Below are positions 1-6,907 of a stretch of 24,625 nt of DNA, one piece after another. The position numbers were made by a program, and so were the translations under genes. The stretch is from Patescibacteria group bacterium. Lineage in GTDB: Bacteria > Patescibacteriota > Patescibacteriia > UBA2591 > UBA6264. The DNA is taken from the NCBI GenBank assembly GCA_018896315.1, contig JAHIMV010000060.1, forward strand, positions 1 to 24,625, written 5' to 3'. Positions within the stretch are counted from its first letter, which is position 1. Every line of letters begins with the position of its first letter. Below the pieces are notes generated by a model. The model saw only the letters and a program-made list of their open reading frames with translations. It made no database searches and had not been told where the DNA came from.

Positions 1-2878
1 CTGGTTGTTCAGTTGATGAAGGAACCACTGTCTCTGTAACACCTTGTTCCGGTGTTATAGGTCCTCCTTTATGCAAGCCTTTTTGAATCGCTTCTTGAGT
101 AGAACCTTCGCCAACAGATTTTAAGGTTGCTTCTACTTTTTCAGTTGATTCTGCCACTCTTGCTTGAGCTTCAGCAGTTTCCATAATTGCTTGTTGCTGA
201 GTAAATGATTTCATAATATTATTTGCTGCATCGGGGTTATAAACGTCTTGAGCAACCCCGTCACCAGTATAATCAACTTCAATTTTATTATCAATATTAA
301 GCCTTATTTGTCCCACTAATGATTTTTCGCGACCCTGTTCATCTATAATATTTAAAACTCTTGGCGTCCATCCCGCTCCTGACGAAGGCAGGGTTTTTGA
401 ATTAATTAGTTCTTTAAAATCTTCAACTGCCCAATTTAAACGATTTTGATCAAATTTACCGTCGCGAGTAAATGCAACGAGATCTTTTATACTAAAACCA
501 TCTCCGCCAGATATATTTCTAAGAAAGGCGTTGGTTTCATCAATTGACAAACCATTAATTTTGCCCAAATCTCTAATAATATTTTCTGCGCTCTCATTGG
601 CAGAACCTCTACCAAATAATCGATCGCCTCTATCTAATAAACCATCTAAACGAGTTTTTAAAGCGCCATTAATTGCTTGTTTAAATTCTGGATCTCCAGC
701 CAAAGATGAATTTTCTTTATAATCATCCATTAAAGCCTCTATTGCTTTATCAATTTCTTTTTCCTTTCCTCCTTTTTCTAATAAATTATTAAAATTATTA
801 ACATTATCTTGAACTTCTGCTGGCAAAGGAATTGGCTCTATTGGTGCTTCTGGTGTTAATGTTTCCAGTGTTGGAACTGGTTTAGAGACTAGAGGTATTT
901 CCGTTGTTTCTGGTATTTCTGGTTCCGGGGGCGCTGTATAACCATATTCATAAGAATCAATCGCGCCTGGAGCGCCAATTTCTCCAGTATCTAAATCTAT
1001 TTCTTTAACTGTAATTTTTCCTTCAGCATTTTCAAACTGATAAGCTACTTTATCAGCTATCTTAGTTCTTATTTCTTCAATTGCTCCTCCTTCTCCAGTT
1101 TTAACAATACCTTGATCAAGAGCAATTCGATGAGCTGTCTTGCCAGCCCAATCTTCAATAGCGCTTGGATCATTCGCATCACCTTCATAACCAAAACTTT
1201 CCGGATCTTTCATCAATTGCCTAATAAAAGCATGTTCTGGCCCTTCACCCTTACCAACTGTAGCTGCAACTAAATCTTCTGGGCTTATTGGTTGTTCAGG
1301 CGCTACTGGTACTGGTACTACTACTGCTTCTGAGTCTGGCTCGAGTTGTTGTTGAGATTGTTCTTGACCCTGACCACCTCCTTCTTTCTTCATAAATAAG
1401 ACTTTTTGAGCATTATCAACAAAATTCTGTCCCATTTGTTTTATTCCCCCCCCAACCCCGCCTTGTTCATAAGAATCCACTAATTTATTAATTGATTCTC
1501 CAGCTGATTCACCTGCTGTAAAAGAAATTCTTGCCAAACCAAGGATTCTAACTAGCTGGCCAAATGCCTGGATAAAATCAATGGTTCTTGTTTTCCATCC
1601 CATTTTCTTTCTTTGTTCTGTTTTTGCCTGAAGAGTAATAGATCTAATAAATTCAGTTGTTGCCACTAAAGTTAAATCTTTAGCAATATGAGCCATTTTT
1701 GACGCTTCTTTAATTTCCTTTTCTTGCTCTTCTGTAGTTATTATATGCTCTCGCCTTAATTTAGTTTTATCAAAACCGACACCAGCTTTCTCAGCTCTTT
1801 CTAAAATAGACATTGCAGAATACATTGGCAATCTAAGCGTAGATAAACCAGCAAATGTTAAAGCTGTATTTAAACCATCTTTAACTAATTTTAAAGAATT
1901 AACTTTTGTTTTTAAATAAGTATCTAATGTTTTTTTAGTTTCTTTGTCCGTCTGTTTTTCAACTTCTTCACATTTTTTACTTCTTTCTGCGATAATATTA
2001 GCAAGAATATGTTTAAATTCTTTTTTTTCTTGTGGAGAAATTGATTCTGCCTCTTCTAATTTTTGCTTAAATTCTTTAATAGCTTCTTGAAGAGGTTTAT
2101 TTCCTTTTTCAATAATTTCTTTTCTACTGCCACTTGGGTATTTATTTTCCCCTACAGCCTCTGTTGTTCTTGATAATCTGCGTTGATGCCATAAATCTGC
2201 TATCTTATCAGTCATTATTTCTAATTGTTCTTTTTCTGTTTTAACAGTTTTGCTCTGTTCTGTATAATTATAAATATCGCCCCTTTTTAGCTTGACTCCT
2301 AATAAATCAGTAAGACTTTTTACACCAAAAAGCGTAGTGGCAGTATCATAAAGCATTTTTCCCGCTGTCTTTAGTACCTCTTTAGAGGTAAATACCCCTT
2401 TTATTTTTTTCCATAAACCAACTTTTTTCTTTGCCTTATCTCCAGCAGTTTCGGCTTGTTCACTTATTTCTGCAACTTCTTCTTGTACTGACTCAGAAAC
2501 TTCTTTTGGTTCTTTTAATTCATTTACTTGTTTATCAATATTTTTTTCTGCATCTTCTGCTGTTTTTTCAACAACTTCCTCACCTTTTTTATCCATTGCT
2601 TCATTAATTTTTTCTAAAATCTTTTTAAAATTTTCTATTGTTTTAGCTTTTTTCTTATCAGGACTTGGGTCTTGTTCTAATATTTTTATTGAATCTTCTA
2701 TTTGCTTTTTCTTTTTCTCAAGTTCATCATAAGTTGATTTTTTTAAATCTAAAGCCGCTTCTTCTTTGCCAATATCAATACCTTGTTTTTTTTCAACTGA
2801 TTCAAAATTATTTAAATCTCCTGTCGTTTCTTGCTCTTCAGAAGAATCCTCCTGTATCTTTTCAAAATTTTTTTTCAT
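1..2878 (-). CDS. Large helical, low-complexity hypothetical protein (3' end outside window)
   Basis: I read this frame open without a stop from an ATG at 2876-2878 to the window edge, at least 959 codons, so the C-terminus is missing. I do not recognise the family. Residues 1-150 are Lys/Glu-rich and probably coiled coil. Two helical, more hydrophobic stretches lie near residues 326-366 and 433-465; both look amphipathic rather than clearly membrane-spanning. A Gln/Gly/Pro-rich linker (about 499-531) is followed by a short conserved-looking block, VGKGEGPEHAFIRQL, near 539-553. A second Pro/Glu linker spans about 644-683. The rest is acidic and helical. No signal peptide is visible. It is the last gene of a three-gene unit downstream of ftsZ, 23 nt after the 63-aa gene, with no Shine-Dalgarno site. 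The linkers and coiled coils suggest a multidomain scaffold, but that is inference only. Confidence 0.8.
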   Translation of the reverse strand, partial: MKKNFEKIQEDSSEEQETTGDLNNFESVEKKQGIDIGKEEAALDLKKSTYDELEKKKKQIEDSIKILEQDPSPDKKKAKTIENFKKILEKINEAMDKKGEEVVEKTAEDAEKNIDKQVNELKEPKEVSESVQEEVAEISEQAETAGDKAKKKVGLWKKIKGVFTSKEVLKTAGKMLYDTATTLFGVKSLTDLLGVKLKRGDIYNYTEQSKTVKTEKEQLEIMTDKIADLWHQRRLSRTTEAVGENKYPSGSRKEIIEKGNKPLQEAIKEFKQKLEEAESISPQEKKEFKHILANIIAERSKKCEEVEKQTDKETKKTLDTYLKTKVNSLKLVKDGLNTALTFAGLSTLRLPMYSAMSILERAEKAGVGFDKTKLRREHIITTEEQEKEIKEASKMAHIAKDLTLVATTEFIRSITLQAKTEQRKKMGWKTRTIDFIQAFGQLVRILGLARISFTAGESAGESINKLVDSYEQGGVGGGIKQMGQNFVDNAQKVLFMKKEGGGQGQEQSQQQLEPDSEAVVVPVPVAPEQPISPEDLVAATVGKGEGPEHAFIRQLMKDPESFGYEGDANDPSAIEDWAGKTAHRIALDQGIVKTGEGGAIEEIRTKIADKVAYQFENAEGKITVKEIDLDTGEIGAPGAIDSYEYGYTAPPEPEIPETTEIPLVSKPVPTLETLTPEAPIEPIPLPAEVQDNVNNFNNLLEKGGKEKEIDKAIEALMDDYKENSSLAGDPEFKQAINGALKTRLDGLLDRGDRLFGRGSANESAENIIRDLGKINGLSIDETNAFLRNISGGDGFSIKDLVAFTRDGKFDQNRLNWAVEDFKELINSKTLPSSGAGWTPRVLNIIDEQGREKSLVGQIRLNIDNKIEVDYTGDGVAQDVYNPDAANNIMKSFTQQQAIMETAEAQARVAESTEKVEATLKSVGEGSTQEAIQKGLHKGGPITPEQGVTETVVPSSTEQP
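372..393 (-). repeat. Weak palindrome inside the large hypothetical gene
   Basis: CCCGCTCC and GGCAGGG flank a short spacer, giving an imperfect GC-rich hairpin in an AT-rich gene. It is translated as LPSSGAG. It resembles the stronger in-frame palindromes of ybeY and mtaB, but the pairing is poor. Confidence 0.25.
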
Positions 2879-2901
2879 AATATAAAATTAAAAATATTTG
2901 A

Positions 2902-3093
2902 TTATTTATTTTTTAATTTATTTAAAGTATCTTGTATTTTATTTTGATCTATATCCTCTAAAGCCTTGTTAATTACAGAATCCTGTTTTTGTTTTAAAAA
3001 ATCAATTTCCTTTTTAAACTCATTATAAATCTCCTGGATTCTTTTTATTCTAAAATTTGTTTCATCTTCTAAGATACGATTTTGAGAACTCAT
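2902..3093 (-). CDS. Small coiled-coil hypothetical protein (63 aa)
   Basis: This is a 63-residue charged, helical protein of unknown family. Hydrophobic residues spaced in heptad fashion (IKRIQEIYNEFKKEIDFLKQ, about residues 17-36) suggest one coiled coil running most of its length. It has no signal peptide and no Cys. Its ATG lies 3 nt after the stop of the 118-aa gene, and it ends 23 nt before the large gene, so the three are probably co-transcribed. The tight spacing and similar composition support a real gene. A role as an assembly partner of its neighbours is a guess. Confidence 0.65.
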   Translation of the reverse strand: MSSQNRILEDETNFRIKRIQEIYNEFKKEIDFLKQKQDSVINKALEDIDQNKIQDTLNKLKNK

Positions 3094-3096
3094 AGT

Positions 3097-3453
3097 TTAA
3101 TTGCTAATTTTTTTTGCCAAATTATTTATTTTTTTTATGGCCTCATTGTCTATTTTTTCTATTTTCTTATCATTCTCTTTTTCAATTTCTTCAAAAACTT
3201 TTTTAAATTCATCATCAATGTACTGAGTTTCCTGCTGTAAATATTTCTCCTCAAAAACATTAACTAAACGTTCTATCTGCTCTAAAGACATTTTTGGCAC
3301 AATAGATAGCCATGAATTCTTTACTTCTTCAGGAGCATTCAAAGCGCTAATAAAAAAACCTAATTTTCGACCTAAAAATTCAAAAGAATCTTTAAATTCT
3401 TCAGATGTTGGGTCTTTTTCCTTGTCTTTTTTAGAAATCTTTAATTTTTTCAT
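3097..3453 (-). CDS. Helical hypothetical protein (118 aa), first gene of unit
   Basis: The N-terminus is Lys-rich (residues 1-15). A central block, about residues 24-75, contains LGFFISALNAPEEV and SLEQIERLV and looks like a compact helical domain. The C-terminal third is a charged coiled coil with repeated Glu/Lys and Ile heptads. I believe similar small proteins recur in Parcubacteria, but I cannot assign a function. The gene opens the unit that reads into the 63-aa and the large gene. A near-consensus promoter lies about 40 nt upstream, which supports the ATG at 3453. There is no Shine-Dalgarno site. Confidence 0.7.
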   Translation of the reverse strand: MKKLKISKKDKEKDPTSEEFKDSFEFLGRKLGFFISALNAPEEVKNSWLSIVPKMSLEQIERLVNVFEEKYLQQETQYIDDEFKKVFEEIEKENDKKIEKIDNEAIKKINNLAKKISN

Positions 3454-3492
3454 ACTAATTGTTAATTTAACTTTATTTAGTATATATTATAT

Positions 3493-3520
3493 ATAATACA
3501 TTATTTTTCTATTTTGTCAA
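3493..3520 (-). promoter_or_regulatory. Sigma70-type promoter for the three-gene hypothetical unit
   Basis: On the minus strand a perfect -35 TTGACA (3515-3520) is followed by 16 nt and a -10 TATTAT (3493-3498). A second AT-rich -10 candidate overlaps it just downstream. The predicted start near 3486 leaves a leader of about 33 nt before the ATG at 3453. It lies in the short ftsZ-to-118-aa gap, so the hypothetical unit need not depend on ftsZ read-through. Confidence 0.65.
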
Positions 3521-3539
3521 TATTATAAAAATCCCTATT

Positions 3540-4751
3540 TTATCTTGATTTTAATTTTTTCCTTAAAAAAGCCGGGATATCTAACTCATCCTCAAAATTA
3601 AACTCTGATTGCGCAGGTAGATCTTGCTCTTTTTCTTTTTTTCCTTTTGTTTTCTTTTTAGTTTCCTTATTTTGTTTTTCCCTATAAACATATATCTTTC
3701 CTTTTTCTGTTTCTTTGGTCAAAGAGCGGCTTAATTCTTGTTCCTCTTCCATGTCTTCTAAGCTTTGCAAACTAAACCCATAATCTCCTATTTGATCATA
3801 ATTAGTAGCAATCAAGGTTACTTTTATCTCGTCTTTTAAATTTTCATCAATCACTGCCCCAAAGACAATTTTTGCCATTGGATCTATCTCTTTAGTAATT
3901 ATTTCGGCAATTTCATTAACTTCTGCCATTTTTAAATCAGGAGAACCAGTGATAATAAAAACTATTCCATTTGCCTCATTGGCAGAAAGATCCATTAAAG
4001 GATTATTTAAAGCGTTTTTTGCGGCTTGAGCGGCCCTGTCTTTGCCACTAGCATGGCCGATTCCCAACATGGTAACGCCTCCTCCCTGAAGCACTGGTTT
4101 GACATCAGCAAAATCAACATTAATTAATCCTGGAATATTTAAAATATCAGAAAAAGCCTGAACTCCTTGTTTTAAAACTTCGTCAGCAATATCAAATGCT
4201 TCTAAAATAGGTGTTGAACGATCAATCGTATATAAAAGTTTGTTATTGGAAATCGTCATTAAAGCATCAACCCGGTTAATAAGCTTTTTTAGGCCTTGTT
4301 CAGCAATGGCTTTTCTTTGCGGGCCTTCAAAAACAAATGGCTTGGTAACAATAGCTAAAGTTAAAACATTTTTTATTTTAGCTGCAATATCAGCAACTAC
4401 TGGACTGGCCCCTGTTCCAACTCCACCACCTAATCCTGCAGTAATAAAAATAATGTCAGCATTTTTTAATGACTCTTTAATCTCTCGAGTATTTTGTTCA
4501 GCTGCAGCTTGTCCTAATTCAGGATCTGCTCCAGTCCCTAATCCTTTGGTTAAAGATTTACCAATTCTAATTTTTTTAACTCGGCCAGTAATTGATTGTA
4601 AGGCCTGTGCATCAGTATTAATAGCCACATATTCAACTCCCAGAATATTAGCTTTAAGCATCCGTTTTATGGCTGAACCGCCTGCCCCGCCAACTCCAAC
4701 TACTTTTATTTTTGAAAAAATTCTTTTATGCGTTTCTTTACAGCGAGCCAT
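3540..4751 (-). CDS. ftsZ: Cell division protein FtsZ
   Basis: Tubulin-like GTPase that polymerises into the cytoplasmic Z-ring; 403 aa, normal length. Visible features are the N-terminal nucleotide-binding loop VGVGGAGGSA (about 18-27), NTDAQAL (45-51), the tubulin signature GGGVGTG (108-114), and the catalytic T7-loop NVDFADV (211-217), with Asp213 and Asp216 acting on the neighbouring subunit. A charged linker (about 345-385) leads to the C-terminal peptide DIPAFLRKK, the tail that contacts FtsA. The oddity is Val111, where the signature normally has Thr (GGGTGTG). It follows ftsA in the same direction but is separated from it by a 203-nt gap with two hairpins, so it may have its own regulation. 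The start at 4751 is the only suitable ATG upstream of the first conserved strand. Confidence 0.97.
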   Translation of the reverse strand: MARCKETHKRIFSKIKVVGVGGAGGSAIKRMLKANILGVEYVAINTDAQALQSITGRVKKIRIGKSLTKGLGTGADPELGQAAAEQNTREIKESLKNADIIFITAGLGGGVGTGASPVVADIAAKIKNVLTLAIVTKPFVFEGPQRKAIAEQGLKKLINRVDALMTISNNKLLYTIDRSTPILEAFDIADEVLKQGVQAFSDILNIPGLINVDFADVKPVLQGGGVTMLGIGHASGKDRAAQAAKNALNNPLMDLSANEANGIVFIITGSPDLKMAEVNEIAEIITKEIDPMAKIVFGAVIDENLKDEIKVTLIATNYDQIGDYGFSLQSLEDMEEEQELSRSLTKETEKGKIYVYREKQNKETKKKTKGKKEKEQDLPAQSEFNFEDELDIPAFLRKKLKSR

Positions 4752-4819
4752 ATATTATTTTTAATAAATTGGTTTCAAATTTCTATTACAACATTAATTA
4801 ACAGAAATCTGTAGAAATC

Positions 4820-4848
4820 TGTAGACCCTCGGGGTCTACACTTTTTTT
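4820..4848 (+). terminator. Intrinsic-terminator-like hairpin between ftsA and ftsZ
   Basis: TGTAGACCC (4820-4828) and GGGTCTACA (4832-4840) form a perfect 9-bp stem with a 3-nt loop, followed on the plus strand by C and seven T. By form it is a plus-strand terminator, but no plus-strand gene lies upstream. On the minus strand it falls in the ftsZ leader and lacks a U-tract. A tandem copy of AGAAATCTGT precedes it. Confidence 0.5.
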
Positions 4849-4910
4849 ATATCAAAATATACTAAATTTAAAAAATCGAGCTAAAATCCATAATTGATGC
4901 GGGTTTTAGG

Positions 4911-4936
4911 AGGTCTCTTTTTGGGGCCAGACCCCA
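4911..4936. repeat. GGGGTCTGGCCCC-type palindrome downstream of ftsA
   Basis: Two competing stems share this stretch: GGGG/CCCC (4923-4926 with 4932-4935) and GGTCT/AGACC (4912-4916 with 4929-4933). It is GC-rich in an AT-rich gap and lies 19 nt after the ftsA stop. It looks like a dispersed palindromic repeat unit rather than a terminator, since no U-tract follows on the gene strand. Confidence 0.4.
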
Positions 4937-4954
4937 TAGAATAAGACAAAATTC

Positions 4955-6196
4955 TTAATAAGGCAATATATTTTTAAATATATTTTTAATCCCTTTCTTT
5001 ATTCTTGAATCTATCTTGAAAAGAGATGGTAATGTGGTTCTTAGCCCAACTGGCCGCTGTCCCCACAAAACCAAGCCAACAGCTGTGGAAAAACTCGGAT
5101 CAAAAGCCTTGTTAATACCGCTGACAAAACCCTGGGGCAATCCCAAAGAAGCAGGAATTTTAAATATTTTTTTAGCTGTCTCTACTAAGCCGTCTAATTT
5201 GGCTCCCGCTCCGGTTAAAACAGCGCCAGCTGGTAATTTACCACTTCGATCAACCCGAGCCAATTCTTTATCAACCATTTTAAAAATTTCTTCACATCTA
5301 GCTTCAATAATTTTGGCAACTTGTTTTTGTGAAGCTGTTCCGCGCTCTTTTTCACTTAAGTCTTTAAAATTTATAAGTTTGTTTTTGCCTGCCTTTTCTA
5401 ATAAAGAAGTTCCATAATTTACTTTGACTTTTTCTGCTAAATCTACAGGGATACGCAAACCAATAGCAATATCATTAGTAATATGCCGCGCCCCAATAGG
5501 CAAAACTTTAGCTGTTAAAACATCTCCTTCTTCAAGAACAGCAAAACTTGTTGTACTGCTCCCAATATTAACAACCAAAACTCCTAATTCTTTTTGTCTT
5601 TTATCTAAAACTGATTCTGCTGTAGAAAGAATTGAAAAAACCATTTCATTAATTCCCATGCCAACTCGAAAAAAACACTTTCCTAAATTTTTAATTTGAT
5701 TAGAAAGTCCAAGAATAATTTGAGCCTCAACCTCTAAACGAACACCTGTCATCCCTAGTGGATCAATAATACCTACTTGATTATCAACTGAAAAACTACG
5801 TGGTAAAATATGGATAATTTCATAATTAGGCGGGGTAGCCACTGCTTTAGCCGCTTCTAAAACACGAGTAACATCATCTTGTTTAATCTCTCCATCAGCT
5901 CGAGAAATAGCCACTACTCCTCGGCTTTCTTGAGATATAATATGAGTTCCAGAAACTCCGACATAGGCGTTTTCAATGGACCTCCCCGTCATTCTTTCTA
6001 CTTGTTCAACGCAAGCAGAAATACTTGAAACAGTATCTTCAATGCTGGTAATTACTCCTTTGTTAATACCGTCTGAAGGTCCTTCTCCTAAACCAATAAT
6101 ATGCAGATCTCCTTCTGGACGAATCTCCCCTACCGCGATTCTAATCGTGGATGAACCTAAATCAATTCCGGCAATTGTTTGTTGACGACGAGACAT
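4955..6196 (-). CDS. ftsA: Cell division protein FtsA
   Basis: Actin/Hsp70-fold ATPase that tethers FtsZ to the membrane and recruits the divisome. Numbered from the ATG at 6196 (413 aa): phosphate-1 motif GIDLGSST near 10-17, phosphate-2-like VNIGSSTTSF near 220-229, adenosine motif TGAGAKLDGL near 330-339, and a C-terminal amphipathic helix FKIDSRIKKGIKNIFKN that should act as the membrane anchor. A TTG three codons upstream would add three residues. I prefer the ATG because the TTG lies inside a repeated leader (TTGAA.TCTATG) also found before the YtxH-like gene. It precedes ftsZ, the usual order. A promoter candidate overlaps the 3' end of ybeY. Confidence 0.96.
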   Translation of the reverse strand: MSRRQQTIAGIDLGSSTIRIAVGEIRPEGDLHIIGLGEGPSDGINKGVITSIEDTVSSISACVEQVERMTGRSIENAYVGVSGTHIISQESRGVVAISRADGEIKQDDVTRVLEAAKAVATPPNYEIIHILPRSFSVDNQVGIIDPLGMTGVRLEVEAQIILGLSNQIKNLGKCFFRVGMGINEMVFSILSTAESVLDKRQKELGVLVVNIGSSTTSFAVLEEGDVLTAKVLPIGARHITNDIAIGLRIPVDLAEKVKVNYGTSLLEKAGKNKLINFKDLSEKERGTASQKQVAKIIEARCEEIFKMVDKELARVDRSGKLPAGAVLTGAGAKLDGLVETAKKIFKIPASLGLPQGFVSGINKAFDPSFSTAVGLVLWGQRPVGLRTTLPSLFKIDSRIKKGIKNIFKNILPY

Positions 6197-6205
6197 AGAA
6201 TTCAA

Positions 6206-6301
6206 TTTAGCAATTTAACAAAATAACAATTTAACATTTCTTCTTTCTTTGTTAAGTTGTTTAATTGTTTAGTTGTTTAGTTGTATTTTATCAAATTTTA
6301 T
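6206..6301. repeat. Family II intergenic palindromic element, copy 1 (ybeY-ftsA)
   Basis: The gap is built of short units of the type CAACTAAACA. In gene orientation CAACTTAACA and TGTTAAATTG form a 10-nt imperfect stem around a purine-rich loop, and flanking units extend the inverted repeat. The right end runs into TTGAATTCTATG, the ftsA start. The same arrangement occurs at 10579-10672. Confidence 0.6.
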
Positions 6302-6313
6302 CTATTTAATCAA
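6285..6313 (-). promoter_or_regulatory. Candidate sigma70 promoter for ftsA
   Basis: On the minus strand TTGATT (6308-6313), a 17-nt spacer and TAAAAT (6285-6290) match a bacterial promoter. The -35 box lies in the last codons of ybeY. The transcript would start near 6278 and carry the whole Family II hairpin in the ftsA leader. In this AT-rich sequence some chance matches are expected. Confidence 0.45.
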
Positions 6314-6721
6314 TTTTAATATTTTTGCCTCCATTTTTTCCATCTTTATTCTGTCAGTCTTACGTCGGTGGTCATGCCCCAAAATATGCAGGAATCCATG
6401 AATCAAAAGAATGGCTAATTCTTTTTTCTGGCTGTGTTTTTGCTCTTTAGCTTGCTTTTTTAATTGCGGCCAGCAAATAATTATCTGTGGAGGATCATCA
6501 AAGGAAAGAACATCTGTAACTTGATTAATTCGACGATATTGATGATTAAGTTTTTTAATAGTCTGACCACTAACCAAGGCGATTGAAAGATTATCTATTT
6601 TCTTTTCTGCCTGCCTGTCCGGCAGGCAGGCCTTGAGTACACGAGCGCTTTGTTTTAAAACTAAAGAATAAAACTTTTTACTGATCCAAGATTTGACTAA
6701 TTTATTAACCTCTATAATCAT
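6302..6721 (-). CDS. ybeY: Endoribonuclease YbeY (rRNA maturation factor)
   Basis: Zinc metallo-endoribonuclease of the UPF0054 family, involved in 16S rRNA 3'-end maturation and ribosome quality control; 139 aa. The metal-binding motif is complete: HGFLHILGHDH (108-118) with His108, His112 and His118. The family block NQVTDVLSFD (66-75) is present, but the following strand is shortened. The oddity is residues 31-38 (ACLPDRQA), which are encoded by a GC-rich perfect palindrome at 6609-6631 that looks like an in-frame insertion between the first helix and the next strand. The ATG abuts the conserved leader ending TTTGGC. It sits between porA and ftsA, separated from both by repeat elements, so it is probably a single-gene unit. 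Confidence 0.93.
   Translation of the reverse strand: MIIEVNKLVKSWISKKFYSLVLKQSARVLKACLPDRQAEKKIDNLSIALVSGQTIKKLNHQYRRINQVTDVLSFDDPPQIIICWPQLKKQAKEQKHSQKKELAILLIHGFLHILGHDHRRKTDRIKMEKMEAKILKLIK
6609..6631. repeat. In-frame palindromic insertion in ybeY
   Basis: GCCTGCCTG (6609-6617) and CAGGCAGGC (6623-6631) are perfect 9-nt inverted arms around TCCGG. The GC content far exceeds that of the gene. The length keeps the reading frame, and it encodes ACLPDRQA in a region of YbeY that is not conserved. It resembles the palindromic elements known to insert into Rickettsia genes. Confidence 0.75.
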
Positions 6722-6907
6722 GCCAAATTTATTAAAATTTTAGAGTGTAGCGATAAAAATTTTATTAGAAATTTGAGCACCCTGTTAAATGCCGCCCTGC
6801 GGCAATTTCGCTAAAAGCGAAATTATTTAACAGGGTAAAGGTTTTGTTACTGAATTTTCTGCGGTTTCGATAATCTCAACCTTGAAAATATCAGACAAAA
6901 CTCTTTA
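6722..6907. repeat. Family I stop-to-start element, copy 1 (porA-ybeY)
   Basis: The element fills the gap from the porA TAA to the ybeY ATG. In gene orientation it has three parts. First is a long stem-loop starting in the stop codon (AGTTTTGT with ACAAAAC, then CTGATATTTTC with GAAAATTCAG). Second is the 56-nt three-stem junction at 6780-6835. Third is an AT-rich leader ending TTTTAATAAATTTGGC directly before ATG. No U-tract follows the stem-loop, so it is not a classical terminator. Confidence 0.85.
6780..6835. repeat. 56-nt three-stem junction core, copy 1
   Basis: An outer stem of CCCTGTTAAAT with ATTTAACAGGG (11 bp) encloses two contiguous hairpins, GCCGC-CCT-GCGGC and AATTTCGCT-AAA-AGCGAAATT. 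There are no unpaired bases at the junction. It is identical to 11569-11624 and 17551-17606. Confidence 0.9.

Noticed and set aside
4240..4764. Plus-strand open frame over ftsZ, and similar long plus-strand frames over ftsA, hisS and pnp
   Set aside because: These are antisense shadows of well-recognised genes, with no family resemblance, promoter or start signal of their own.
6780..6835. tRNA or tRNA-like gene
   Set aside because: The fold has three stems with no unpaired loop motifs, no T-loop GTTCRA-type sequence, no anticodon loop of seven, and it is too short.
6836..6907. Family I stem-loop as an ordinary Rho-independent terminator
   Set aside because: In gene orientation the stem is followed by CCTTTACCC and then the junction core, not by a U-tract.
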